Shown here one piece after another: positions 17,501 to 26,283 of a stretch of DNA of 64,000 nt. Made by a program: the position numbers and the translations under genes. A model generated the notes under the pieces. That model was not told where the DNA came from. It ran no database searches and saw nothing but the letters and a program-made list of their open reading frames with translations. Within the stretch, counting starts at the first letter, position 1. The number at the start of each line of letters is the position of its first letter. This stretch comes from Neolewinella persica DSM 23188 (GTDB taxonomy: Bacteria > Bacteroidota > Bacteroidia > Chitinophagales > Saprospiraceae), in contig NZ_KB890415.1 of NCBI RefSeq assembly GCF_000373105.1, positions 108,222 through 172,221 of the forward strand. Direction: 5' to 3'.

Positions 17501-20500
17501 GCCTGCAACTGCTTGGAAGAAACCAGTAACATAATAAGTACCCGTCTCCGTGTCTATGGTGGCGGCATCAAAGTCTATTCGCTCATCTCTGATGTAAAGC
17601 TTTGTTGTACCCATAGGCAAGCTACCATCTACATTGTTGATCTCGACCATCAATCCAATCCTGCGGTTACTGATGGCATTTCCAACGACTTCATACGTCC
17701 CAAAGCAACGGTAGTTTTCTCCAGGCCCTGGGTGGAGGATTTCATTTAGGTGGAAATCTCCAACTTCAGTTCTCAGGCTTTTTGTCCATTGCACCGTGCC
17801 ATCGTTGAGGGCAATCTTGAAGACAAAAGGATTAGAAGGTTCTCCATCAGTACCGTCTCGACCCAGGCCAGCTAAAAAGCCGTCCTCGTCAATAATCAAT
17901 TTTCTTAGGGAGGAGCTTTCCCCTCTAAATTTCCTCTGCCACAGGATCTCTCCATCATGGTTCACTCGAAGTACTGTTGCCTGTTCATCTACTGTTCCTC
18001 CTAGAATGTACCCATCAGGCATTGGTATGACCTGATGGAAACTTTGCCTTGGCAGACCTCCTTCTGTACTATAGTTTAGCTGGAGAGGCATACCGCAATT
18101 TCCGGTCGTGTCAACCCCCGGGCAATCCAGCGCACAACTCTCCGGATTAAACGCAAGTCCCCCAGGCTCCGAGAAAAAGTCATTCGTGAAGTATTGGCTT
18201 GGTTCGGCAAAGAACTGAAGGCTACTTGTACGCAGATCTGTCTCTTCGCTGGTTACGGCTCCCCGTTCAAAGTCGTTACAACCAGCCACCGGCGTGCCAA
18301 AAGAGTTCAGGTTCAGCAAAGTCCCTTCCCGAAATGGGCGATGGAGGCCGGCCAGTACGACCTGATTGTTGTGTGTATTGATCATCTGGGGCATTGCCAA
18401 GAACCTTTGGCTACTGAAGTGAAAATGATCGAGGATGGTAGTGGCCCAACTAACCTCACCATTCCGATTGAGCTGGATCAGATCGGTTTGATTCGGAGGT
18501 GGGGCAAACAGAGAATTACCCACTAGCGTATAACCTTGGTTATTGGCGATCATCTCCTTAGCCGGCCCGGTTAAGTTAGGGAGTAGTCTAGCCGTTTTTT
18601 GGTCGCCGTTCAAGGCCGTTCGCAGAAAGTAAGTATTATGGGAAGTGGACGAATTTAATTCGGCGGTGATCGCAATTACGAGCTCATCTCCCTCCTTTAC
18701 TATCCCAACCGGAAAGGAATTGCCCACCTGCGTGAGGTTGTATAACCGATTGGTTAGCGGTGTCCCTAATTCATCCAATACGACGAGAAAGGTGCCGTTA
18801 CTCAAGGTTCCCGGGCTTGCTCCGCCATCGATACTTCCCAGCACGTAGTACCTGCCATTGTCAGGGTCATAGGCAGCGGAGTTGAAACGTAAGATCCCGT
18901 TGTTTTGATAATGCAACGGCCCAGTTGCGATGCTGCCGTCGGCTTTGTCGATGGTAAGAAATAGCCCATCCCGGTCAAATACCGTTATGGCCGAATTGGT
19001 GTTTTCAGTGTAACCTATGATGGCGTAGTTTCCGGTATTTTTCTGACTAAATAAACGATTGAAGATGGGGCGTACTTGCTCCGATTGGTAACTACGCGCC
19101 CAAAGCAGATTCCCGTTATTGGGATTGATTCGAACCATGAAGCTGTAGGCTCCAATGTTGCTAGCTGTCGAAGTACGCCCAATGGCCGCAAGTTGCCCTT
19201 CGTCATCGATCATCATCTCGGTGATTAAACTCCCGTTTCCGTCGGGGAAGACTTCCGTTTGCCAGAGAATGGAACCATCTTCTCTGACGGCCATCACCCA
19301 AAGCCTGCGGCTATCCCAAACGCTCAGATAAAAGCGGTCTCCATCGGGCAAAACTGCCGTCACCTCTTCTATTGCATCGGAGTCCGGCAGACCGTACAGA
19401 TACGTGAAGCCCTCAGAACAGCCTTCATTCCCAGGGCAATCCGGCCCGGTACAAGGCTCTTCCGGAACCACTACTACCCGACAAAACTCCCGTTCACAAA
19501 TCCCATTACTTTCGCGTAAACAAACTTCGAAACTGCCCAGGTCTGGGAAGGTCCGGGTGAGATTGGTTTCTGTACTTACCTGCGTGCCGTCGATTGTCCA
19601 AGTACTGGTCGTTCCGCTGCTAAAAACATTGGCGAAAGTTACGGAGCCACCCACGGAAAAACCATTGCTACTGTAGATGAAAGCAGCACGGACGTCACAA
19701 GGAGGGGCGCTGACTATTAGCGACCGACATCGCTCTTCGCCACACAAGCCATTGCTTTCCTGCAAGCAAACCTGATAACGCCCCGGCGCAGCAAAAGTGA
19801 AGGTCATATCGGGATCAGTGACAACCTGGGTTCCGTTGACGGACCAGGATGAACTTCCACCACCGGTGGAAGTGTTGGTGAACGTGATTACGGCACCGGT
19901 TTCATAGTCTGCTGTGGGGAAGGAGAAGTCGCTTGTCACGGGGCAAACTACGTGGATAACCCGTTCAATGGAGTCTGCCAGGCATAATGTTGGGTCGGCG
20001 GGAGTAGCAACCAGCTTGATGCGATAGGTTCCGACGGTGTTAAATGTCTGACTATAGTTGGCAGTTGTGCTTAGTAAGGTTGCTCCTTCCAGCCAGCGGA
20101 AGGTGGCTCCATTATTGGAAGTGTTGCTGAAGTTGAGGGTCGTGCCTACCTGCACCGTAACGTCGCCGCCGGTGTAATCGGCCGTAACCAGGCCCGGACA
20201 AGGCGACAGGCATCCCTTACTCTCCGTCAAGCTCCGGCGGATGCCATCAAGGAAAAAATGCATCCGGTCCCGTTGCCCGGCCGTGAAGGCAGAATAACAA
20301 CGGAAGAAACCATAATCCATGTAGTTGATGTGCATGTCGTCCTGATCGGTGGCGAAGCCTGAATCGGTGTCCGTATCACAGCTGTTGGCACTTCCGCCGC
20401 ATGGAACCGCCACGGTGGATTGGTCGGGCGGGGTATCACATACCCGGTCTCCGTTGATGGTGCAATCGTCGTTGGTGCAACCACCATCGAAGGTGTGGCG

Positions 20501-21202
20501 CAGGCCGAGGTAATGCCCCAGCTCATGGATAAGTACTCCGACTGCCGCTTCGTCGCGAGCAAGCCAGCGGGCCTCCATAACGATGCCGTCAACCCGGCCG
20601 CCGTGTGCCCCGGGGTAATAGGCATACCCTGCCAAACTATTTCCAAGGCCCAGGCCGCTCACTTCTTTTACCACCCAGACGTTGATGTAATCTCTTGGAG
20701 CCCACCGGCTGAGATCTTTTAGCATCAGGTCATCCTGAGTATTTAGGTTGGTCAGCGGAGAGGTGGTGCGCGTGATGCCGTTAGTTGCCAGGTTGTCGGG
20801 CGTTCTCTGCGCAAGGCAAACCTGAATTTGGGTGTTTGCCCCGGTTGAAGGGTCGTAATAATCCGTATTGGCGAGCGCCTGGTTAAGGAAATCAACACTT
20901 CGCTGTACGTCAGTATCTGGGATGTTCTCCGATCCGTTCTCGTGCACAATGTGAAATACGATGGGCAGGACGTAGGGTGGGGCGGCCGCTGACTTCTCTT
21001 GAGACAGGTTGCTCGCAGCTTTTGACCAGGCCGATTCAAGCGAATCTGTCCGGCGGGAATACGCCGCATTTTGCTTGTAAAGGTCAACGTTGGCTGCGTC
21101 AGCATAGCAGCTTAGTACATCCGGGTCTGGAGCATTGCCTGAGTGTACGGAGGGTGGAGAAACACCCGCCAATAAGGCAAGAAGGAGGTGTAAGATGTAC
21201 AT
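14579..21202 (-). CDS. Giant pappalysin-like (M43) cell-surface protein with PKD repeats and gliding-type C-terminus
   Basis: 2207 residues from MYILHLLLALLAG (signal peptide); a start 15 codons further out is less likely. HELGHYLGLRHTF (226-238) with the Met-turn INYMDYGF (about 289) gives an M43 pappalysin-like zinc peptidase at the N-terminus. Three PKD-like modules follow (patterns such as VTFANVFSSGTTSTWTIDG), then two long repeats of a propeller-like region (each with GEILWQ or GSILWQ words), a Ca-binding-like stretch NNQIDDDEDGLVDCDDPD, and several beta-sandwich modules with LGPDTTLC-like and CPGD words. The end PNVFSPNGDGVNDEFRLFPG to GEVLLMR is the gliding-motility-associated (type B) T9SS signal. 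It is probably a surface protease or adhesin. It carries two copies of the 19-bp motif. Confidence 0.88.
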   Translation of the reverse strand: MYILHLLLALLAGVSPPSVHSGNAPDPDVLSCYADAANVDLYKQNAAYSRRTDSLESAWSKAASNLSQEKSAAAPPYVLPIVFHIVHENGSENIPDTDVQRSVDFLNQALANTDYYDPSTGANTQIQVCLAQRTPDNLATNGITRTTSPLTNLNTQDDLMLKDLSRWAPRDYINVWVVKEVSGLGLGNSLAGYAYYPGAHGGRVDGIVMEARWLARDEAAVGVLIHELGHYLGLRHTFDGGCTNDDCTINGDRVCDTPPDQSTVAVPCGGSANSCDTDTDSGFATDQDDMHINYMDYGFFRCYSAFTAGQRDRMHFFLDGIRRSLTESKGCLSPCPGLVTADYTGGDVTVQVGTTLNFSNTSNNGATFRWLEGATLLSTTANYSQTFNTVGTYRIKLVATPADPTLCLADSIERVIHVVCPVTSDFSFPTADYETGAVITFTNTSTGGGSSSWSVNGTQVVTDPDMTFTFAAPGRYQVCLQESNGLCGEERCRSLIVSAPPCDVRAAFIYSSNGFSVGGSVTFANVFSSGTTSTWTIDGTQVSTETNLTRTFPDLGSFEVCLRESNGICEREFCRVVVVPEEPCTGPDCPGNEGCSEGFTYLYGLPDSDAIEEVTAVLPDGDRFYLSVWDSRRLWVMAVREDGSILWQTEVFPDGNGSLITEMMIDDEGQLAAIGRTSTASNIGAYSFMVRINPNNGNLLWARSYQSEQVRPIFNRLFSQKNTGNYAIIGYTENTNSAITVFDRDGLFLTIDKADGSIATGPLHYQNNGILRFNSAAYDPDNGRYYVLGSIDGGASPGTLSNGTFLVVLDELGTPLTNRLYNLTQVGNSFPVGIVKEGDELVIAITAELNSSTSHNTYFLRTALNGDQKTARLLPNLTGPAKEMIANNQGYTLVGNSLFAPPPNQTDLIQLNRNGEVSWATTILDHFHFSSQRFLAMPQMINTHNNQVVLAGLHRPFREGTLLNLNSFGTPVAGCNDFERGAVTSEETDLRTSSLQFFAEPSQYFTNDFFSEPGGLAFNPESCALDCPGVDTTGNCGMPLQLNYSTEGGLPRQSFHQVIPMPDGYILGGTVDEQATVLRVNHDGEILWQRKFRGESSSLRKLIIDEDGFLAGLGRDGTDGEPSNPFVFKIALNDGTVQWTKSLRTEVGDFHLNEILHPGPGENYRCFGTYEVVGNAISNRRIGLMVEINNVDGSLPMGTTKLYIRDERIDFDAATIDTETGTYYVTGFFQAVAGSTGGANRTQGSNLLALNASGEVLWARQLWTDTGSQNDQGPFATDIELDNDLIVVSGWSQRDTSDSFFKELYTFNLAGEPLDRIEIYNHTAAINNLGYWPNKIVVNSAGYLIFNSDFNISDFSFNEQLTQISRNGTLLWSKNYRGPATGNGLKGEGLAMDGNNIILTHTNERSGGVFSVLRLGPNGEASTCVLEATQEAYTVKGEINSGPIDLEISRQPLFSIDEEWEAGALSQTIISCPGDCPSEEVCNNQIDDDEDGLVDCDDPDVADDCCCAALPTIDLGRDTSLCPGDFLVEGTDRRFVSYRWSTGATTDSIVIDVAGEYWLEVTDSCGNLASDTLTLHLRPRPLLDLGPDTTLCSNAIIPLLAQDGFATYEWVDGTSEKGFTGYGEGDFWVRATDSCGGVQTDTVRVKFDPATEINLGVDTLICPGDTLTFTLSGYTNYQWSESTFIDCINCPEVRFAPTSDTLLLVAAEFGGGCFSSDSIRIRIQPIIGNRDSVYLCPGDSTVFGNTTLFTSGQYLEVVEGINCERTDTLDVFLLRDTLILETFSICQGDSMLVFDRFESAAGTYERRYAAANGCDSTQAIELIVRQQAFTSATISICAGDSTLIFGNSERTPGEYRRVFPAANGCDSTHLITLEVDALNVSAEQLRPACGAAAGAGEVFFNQPTSAVSIRWPDGTDQAQNNDLAAGDYAVTVTTLAEGCTAIANLTIAAGRDLNLSAFVSPETCPGENDGVITAGPTDLNGLSFSLNGGPAISTPEFTNLSPNDYSLLVIDSLGCNQELLLTVEAASEVLLDLPATLSIVLGDSVTLLPQTNLPADTYTINWSSSLGDTCSACPSLILRPPTTVTVSAILTDINGCSATDQTVISVSEEDLFYLPNVFSPNGDGVNDEFRLFPGPGVEQILRFSIFDRWGGRAYHAEELSPTDALAAWDGRSPNGQLPSIGVYVYLIEVRLTNGEVVSQAGEVLLMR
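15517..15535 (-). repeat. 19-bp boundary motif inside the giant surface protein gene (first copy)
   Basis: CTGCACCTGCGGCCGCGCC. On the coding (minus) strand it reads Gly-Ala-Ala-Ala-Gly-Ala, in the segment CGAAAGAGEVFF. The extension CTTCCC on the other side matches the intergenic consensus too. Confidence 0.75.
16462..16480 (+). repeat. 19-bp boundary motif inside the giant surface protein gene (second copy)
   Basis: GGCGGGGCCGCAGGTGCAG followed by GGTGAGGG. The coding strand reads it as Leu-His-Leu-Arg-Pro-Arg-Pro, a different frame and orientation from the copy at 15517. Confidence 0.65.
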
Positions 21203-21310
21203 TTTCGGTGAGATTGGGATTACGGTAAGACTTCCACAAGATAGCAAGAATACTTAGCGCCATGCTGTCCTTGTGGATCAAATAACTATCCCAGCCTACT
21301 TTCTTCTTTA

Positions 21311-22294
21311 CTATCTCAATAGCCGCATCAACTTCTTTTCATTCGCCAGCAGATCGTAAAAATCATCCATCCGTTTTAACAGCCGCTTCCTGTTGCGATT
21401 GTCGAGGCCCGGATAGGTCGCAATGAAATTAGTGGCTACTTCCTGGCGGGATTGAAAGTGCGTGCAAGCTGCCGTTAATTCTTCCGGGCTGACATCCTTA
21501 CCCAGCCATTTGGGTACTAAAACGGAAGCTATATCCAGTTCCTCCCGAGGAACAGCATAATTTGCACCGACAAAGCCAGAGTAGTCGAAGTCATAAGGAA
21601 TTGGGATCAGCTTGAGGGCTCCCTTTTTAGCGATAAATTCTACATTGTGCAGGTTGAAAACGTGCCAGTCGGTATTAAGAATCAGGTAGTTGAAAAGGCA
21701 CATGTTAACGTAGGCAGAACGGTTGATGCCATCAGTGCTGGCGCGCCTCATATTGGGAATTTTACCTTCATAGCGTTCCGATAACTGTTCTTCGTCCTCT
21801 ACCAGAAAAGCCCTGAGCACCTGGTCAGCATCCTGGTTAGTAGTCACCTGCAATGGAATAACCCGGTGATAGTTTTCGCTGTAGATAGCGTGCAATTCGT
21901 AGACCATTTGCTCCCGAATAGAATAGCCTTCTCCGACGCTTCCCCTGGAGCATTGTATTACAAGTTTCAGGTCGTTCAGGTCACTGAACCCGGCAGCTCG
22001 TAATGGAGACTTTTTGAGCTTTATTTTGAGGGAAGGGTTTTGGCATACCTCAAGCCGAACATGCCCCCTGCTTCGAACCCGGCCAGGAAACGTCAGCGTA
22101 TCCCCAAAGGTATAGACCGTCATGTTAAGCGGTTGGTACTGCTTTTTACGCTTATTACGCAGCAGGTTTTTCCAATCGGTATCCAGCTCAACGCTTACGA
22201 CGTCGCCCTGCTGATGTAAGCTGTCGAATAGAGAGGCCTGGGCCACCAGATGAATAGAAAAGAAGAGTAGAATGCAAGTAAGGGAGGATTTCAT
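21311..22294 (-). CDS. CotH-like secreted protein
   Basis: 327 residues with a signal peptide (to about 19). Weak but ordered similarity to the CotH kinase-like family is seen: an early strand with RVRSRGHVRLEVCQNPSLKI, then YSIREQMVYELHAIYSE, then NTDWHVFNLHNVEFI, and LIPIPYDFDYSG, which resembles the metal-binding DxDxxxG motif of CotH. CotH proteins phosphorylate partner proteins in spore coats, but many bacterial relatives are uncharacterised. DUF4956 genes are often linked to CotH genes; here the two are about 20 kb apart. The family call is tentative. Confidence 0.55.
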   Translation of the reverse strand: MKSSLTCILLFFSIHLVAQASLFDSLHQQGDVVSVELDTDWKNLLRNKRKKQYQPLNMTVYTFGDTLTFPGRVRSRGHVRLEVCQNPSLKIKLKKSPLRAAGFSDLNDLKLVIQCSRGSVGEGYSIREQMVYELHAIYSENYHRVIPLQVTTNQDADQVLRAFLVEDEEQLSERYEGKIPNMRRASTDGINRSAYVNMCLFNYLILNTDWHVFNLHNVEFIAKKGALKLIPIPYDFDYSGFVGANYAVPREELDIASVLVPKWLGKDVSPEELTAACTHFQSRQEVATNFIATYPGLDNRNRKRLLKRMDDFYDLLANEKKLMRLLR

Positions 22295-22357
22295 AGTGAA
22301 TATATGGGGACTACAAATTTAAGAGATGTTTACTAGCTTAGCCCAAAATCCAGTAAA

Positions 22358-22825
22358 ATGAAGTTTCTCCTTCTCTTGTTTTGTAGCTTCATTTTGTCCG
22401 TAGGGCAGCTCGAAGCAGCACTTGGGCCCCTTCCCGTGGCGGTTGAATCGGAAACCGTTCATTCGGGAAAAGTCACACCTGACCGGGCTGGAATGGAGGC
22501 ACGCCTGGGTAGAAAGTTGAGGTTTTCAGAGCGTATTGCCCGAAAGCAGCAGAAGCAAGCACAAAAAAATGGCGTTACTGACGGGCTGGGAGTTGCCAGT
22601 TTTATCGTTGGTCTCGGAAGTATAATGTTACTGACCGCTGGTGGCCTGGGATTCTTAACGGCGATCGCGGGCCTGGTCATAGGAATAGTTTCCCTTGGCC
22701 GAATAAACCGAAATCCGGAATTTCGGACGGGTAAAGGTTTTGCCATCGCAGGAATTGCGATCAACGGTGGCTTGATCTTTCTGACGCTTTTGGCCTACGC
22801 AATCATTATCTCAGCCTTTAACTAA
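22358..22825 (+). CDS. Small DUF4190-like membrane protein
   Basis: 155 residues. A signal peptide (to about 20) is followed by a basic linker ERIARKQQKQAQKN and two hydrophobic segments: VASFIVGLGSIMLLTAGGLGFLTAIAGLVIGIVSLGRI and GFAIAGIAINGGLIFLTLLAYAIII in outline. The GxGxAIAGI pattern after a short FRTGKG loop is DUF4190-like. Function is unknown. It is divergent from the CotH-like gene. Confidence 0.6.
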   Translation: MKFLLLLFCSFILSVGQLEAALGPLPVAVESETVHSGKVTPDRAGMEARLGRKLRFSERIARKQQKQAQKNGVTDGLGVASFIVGLGSIMLLTAGGLGFLTAIAGLVIGIVSLGRINRNPEFRTGKGFAIAGIAINGGLIFLTLLAYAIIISAFN

Positions 22826-22861
22826 GTCAACAGGTCGCAAAAGCTTGCACTTTAACTTTTT

Positions 22862-22880
22862 TTGCACCTGCGGCCGCGCC
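22862..22880 (-). repeat. 19-bp boundary motif, intergenic copy
   Basis: TTGCACCTGCGGCCGCGCC, exact reverse complement of the copy at 5892. It is preceded by a T7 run. No octamer array adjoins it. Confidence 0.85.
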
Positions 22881-22966
22881 TCCTGATGCTGTGTCTAAAG
22901 CCAGTCAACCAGCAAATCTGTACTTAATTTCCGCACTTTATCTTCAAAGCTAAACCAACCAGAACT

Positions 22967-25615
22967 ATGCGATACATTTTACTCATTCAATTTTTTCTTA
23001 TTTCCTTTTTTACTCAGGCTCAAAACGACGTTTTTGAACGCCTTTCGCTACCAGACAACGGCTCCCCTGATATCGAGAGCCCCGCCGGGTTTTTAGGGTA
23101 TGAGCTTGGTAAACGGTTTACGGAATATGCCCGTTCGGTGGAATATTTCAACATGTTGGCGGAGAAAAGTGACCGCATAAATATCGAGCAATACGGCCTC
23201 ACTTACGAGCAACGTCCCTTGTTGTTGCTGACCATTAGCGATGAAGAGAACATCAGGAATATCGACGCAATTCGTGCGGCTCAAATGCAACTGGTGGGGG
23301 CGCGTACGCAGGTGCAAAGGAACGGACAGCGGCAGAGTGGGGGAGCCCCCGACCTGGCCACACACCCGGTGATCAACAGCTACAGCTACAACATCCACGG
23401 CAATGAGGCCAGCAGCACCGAGGCCGCTATGCAGGTCGCCTACGAACTGGCCACTACCAAAGATCCCGCCCTGCTGGATGCCCTGAAAAAGACCGTGAAC
23501 CTGCTATTCATCTGTATTAATCCTGACGGACGAGACCGCTACGTTTACTGGGCCAACTCCGTCGCCCGAAATACCGGCGGTGAGGAGCCACGTGATCTGG
23601 AACACTATGCTCCCTGGCCAAACGGCCGGACGAATCACTATTGGTTCGACCTCAACCGCGATTGGGTTTGGGGGGTCCACCCAGAAAGCCGAGGCCATAC
23701 TGCCGCCTACCAGAAATGGATGCCACAGGTGCATACCGATTACCACGAGCAGGGCTACGACGCCAACTATTTCACGGTGCCGGGAACAACGCCCCGTAAC
23801 CTGTTACTGCCCGACGCTTACGAAGTCTGGGCCGACACCTTCGGTCGGGCCAACATCGCCGAGTTCAATAAACAGGGACTCAGCTATTTTACGCGTGATG
23901 CTTTCGATTTTTACTACCCCAGTTACGGGTCCAGTTACCCCACCGTGATGGGGGCCATCGGAATGCTGACCGAGCAAGGGGGCATTTCAGGACACCGGGC
24001 AGTGGAGACAGCAGACGGCTTCATCCTTACGCTTCGGCAGCGGGTCTACGACCACTACACGACAAGTCTGGCTCAGGTCCGGGCTTCCGCCCGGAACCGG
24101 CGGGCATTGATCGATTACAGTATCGCTGCCTGGAACCCACTCAACAGCAAAGCGCCGGCAACGGCCTATGTTATCGAAAACGACGGCTCGGAATTCTTTG
24201 GGGACGTCCTGAAAATGCTCCTCCTTAATGGCGTGGAAGTAGAAAAAACAACGGAGGAAATTGCCGCTCCGAGCACCAACTTCCGCGACGGGAAGCGCGG
24301 GACCAATATCTTCCCCAAAGGCAGTCTCATCATCGGCACTGAACAACCCCGACACCTTTTCGTCAACAGCATCCTTAGCCAGGACCTGCAAATTGAAGAC
24401 AGTGTGATGTACGACATGTCGACCTGGTCGGCCCCCCTGGCCTATAACCTGGAAGCTTATAGCGTGAACACCCCGATCCTCGTCGATACTGAACCGGTTG
24501 TATGGACCGAGAAGGAGGGTCGGGTGATCCCGGTTGGCTCAGCGGGAAAGTCTTATGCTTACGTCATCCGCTGGAACCAGCGAACGGCGCCCAAAGCACT
24601 GGCAAAACTCTGGAAGATGAATTACCGGGTACGGGCCGCCAAAGAACCCTTTATGGCCGATGATGGTACGGAGTTTCCCGCTGGGAGCCTCATCGTCCTC
24701 GCGGGCCGGAATCTGGAACACCAGAGCATCGATGCCGATATGCGCAAACTCGCCGCTGGTTTTGACGTGGACATCCACCGGATGTCTACTGGCCGGGTTA
24801 AGGAGGGTATGGACCTTGCCAATACCGGGAACTTCCCCATTAAGCAGCCTAAGGTGGCCCTGCTGGTAGAGCCTCCCTTCAATGTTTATACCAGCGGACA
24901 GATCTATTTCCTCTTCGATTGGGAAACAGAACTTCCGGTAGATCGCATTCGGGTTTCCACCCTGATGCAGACGGCTATCCCGAAATTTGGTTCCCGCTAC
25001 GGGCTGGCGGACCTCAATGACTACGACGTGCTCATCCTGCCCGAAGGCCGTAACCTAAGTGCCGTTTTCGGCCAGAGCGAGCAAAGTATGCTCCGCACCT
25101 GGCTGAGCGGTGGAGGAACGATAGTCGCCATCGGCTCAAGTGCTGAATTCTTTACTAGTTCAAGCGGGTTCGTCAAGGAGCAAGAGATCAGTAAACCCGA
25201 TAGTGATCTGAATAAGGAAGACGCAGCCGCCCTGAACTTTGATGAGCGGACGGATTTCTTCGGTAAGCAAAGGATCCCCGGTTCCGCCCTGAACGCAACG
25301 GTAGATGTTACCCATCCATTGGCTTATGGGGTGAAGACTGAAGTATACACGCTCAAATTCGGGGCTAATGCGCTAACCCCAAACCCTACCTTACAAAGCG
25401 TAGGCCGGTACGCTTCCGATGCTACGAAACTTCTGGCCTCCGGCTATGCTTCTCAGCCTAATCTGGACTCCCTGGCTGGGAAAACCTGGGCGGGTATTCG
25501 AAATGTTGGCCGCGGTAAAATTGTCTACTTCATGGACAATCCGCATTACCGGATGTTCTGGCGTGGGCCAAGCCGGATGATGCAGAATGCGGTGATGGTG
25601 GTGCCGGGGATGTAG
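22967..25615 (+). CDS. Secreted M14-family zinc carboxypeptidase
   Basis: 882 residues with a signal peptide (to about 19). HGNE (144-147, HxxE zinc pair) with the preceding INSYSYN, then NPDGRDRYVYW, WFDLNRDWVWGVHPESR and a third zinc histidine in HTDYHEQGYDANYF give the complete M14 peptidase core. The C-terminal half has a class I glutamine amidotransferase-like domain (YDVLILPEGRNLSAVFG) of the kind seen in large Bacteroidota M14 proteins. It acts in the periplasm or outside the cell on peptides. There is no T9SS domain. Confidence 0.88.
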   Translation: MRYILLIQFFLISFFTQAQNDVFERLSLPDNGSPDIESPAGFLGYELGKRFTEYARSVEYFNMLAEKSDRINIEQYGLTYEQRPLLLLTISDEENIRNIDAIRAAQMQLVGARTQVQRNGQRQSGGAPDLATHPVINSYSYNIHGNEASSTEAAMQVAYELATTKDPALLDALKKTVNLLFICINPDGRDRYVYWANSVARNTGGEEPRDLEHYAPWPNGRTNHYWFDLNRDWVWGVHPESRGHTAAYQKWMPQVHTDYHEQGYDANYFTVPGTTPRNLLLPDAYEVWADTFGRANIAEFNKQGLSYFTRDAFDFYYPSYGSSYPTVMGAIGMLTEQGGISGHRAVETADGFILTLRQRVYDHYTTSLAQVRASARNRRALIDYSIAAWNPLNSKAPATAYVIENDGSEFFGDVLKMLLLNGVEVEKTTEEIAAPSTNFRDGKRGTNIFPKGSLIIGTEQPRHLFVNSILSQDLQIEDSVMYDMSTWSAPLAYNLEAYSVNTPILVDTEPVVWTEKEGRVIPVGSAGKSYAYVIRWNQRTAPKALAKLWKMNYRVRAAKEPFMADDGTEFPAGSLIVLAGRNLEHQSIDADMRKLAAGFDVDIHRMSTGRVKEGMDLANTGNFPIKQPKVALLVEPPFNVYTSGQIYFLFDWETELPVDRIRVSTLMQTAIPKFGSRYGLADLNDYDVLILPEGRNLSAVFGQSEQSMLRTWLSGGGTIVAIGSSAEFFTSSSGFVKEQEISKPDSDLNKEDAAALNFDERTDFFGKQRIPGSALNATVDVTHPLAYGVKTEVYTLKFGANALTPNPTLQSVGRYASDATKLLASGYASQPNLDSLAGKTWAGIRNVGRGKIVYFMDNPHYRMFWRGPSRMMQNAVMVVPGM

Positions 25616-26215
25616 CGCGCTTCGCGCTTGTTGCAGAGGTCGCTTCGCTCCCGTTGCAGTAGTTGCAGGGCGTGCTGCAACGTAGGGTGTCCAGTCTGAT
25701 AGTAATCCTCCCCTACGTTTTTTGGTCTCGCATTGCTCCTACACGATGAGAATACTCCGCCTACGTGGCATCCCGTCATACCTGCCTGCCGGCGGCCTAC
25801 TTTTCATGGGGAAAGTAGCAAAACCCTTTGGCTGTGTCCCCGGCTGATCACAAATGCCGCCCCTACCTGCCTAAAATGCAAAAACTCGCCACTTAGCCTG
25901 TCCCTTCGCGCTTTAAATTTTCGGTTGCAGCAGCCTTTCGGAAAAGTAGGAGCCTGGTGATGGCTCATACAATTTGCATTTCTTAACGGCCGGCAGGGGC
26001 AGCATTTGCGGCCGGGGCCAAGGCCGTAGCTGGTGGTTGCAGGGAACGATTTGCGTTTCAGGCAAAGCAACAAATCTGGTGGGTTAAGTAAAATACATAG
26101 GGCGAAAAAGGTATCAGACTGAACACCCTACGCTGCAACCCTTGCAACGGGAGCGTAGCGACTCCTGCAACCCCTGCAACAGAAGCGCGGCGACTCCTGC
26201 AGCGACCTCTAAAAA
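25616..26215. repeat. Non-coding element with inverted arms of about 85 bp
   Basis: The left arm, about 25616-25705 (words GTTGCAGA, CGCTTCGCTCCC, GTTGCAGT, then CAACGTAGGGTGTCCAGTC), is repeated in inverted form at about 26115-26210 (GACTGAACACCCTACGCTG, then CAACGGGAGCGTAGCGACTC and CTGCAACCCC). The inside (about 25706-26114) has no convincing gene in either strand, only short frames. It has words such as CTACTTTTCATGGGGAAAGT and AAATTTTCGGTTGCAGCAGC that look like part of a dispersed repeat. It could be a miniature element or a large structured RNA. It fills the 668-base gap between the M14 gene and the next gene. Confidence 0.65.
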
Positions 26216-26283
26216 AAACGTGATTAGAGACAACTAACCTCAACCTTCACAACGTTCTATTTTTACAACAACTCTAGACACAA

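Noticed and set aside
25733-26243. Several frames of 60 to 90 codons on both strands
   Set aside because: They overlap each other inside the inverted-repeat element, with no motif or credible start.
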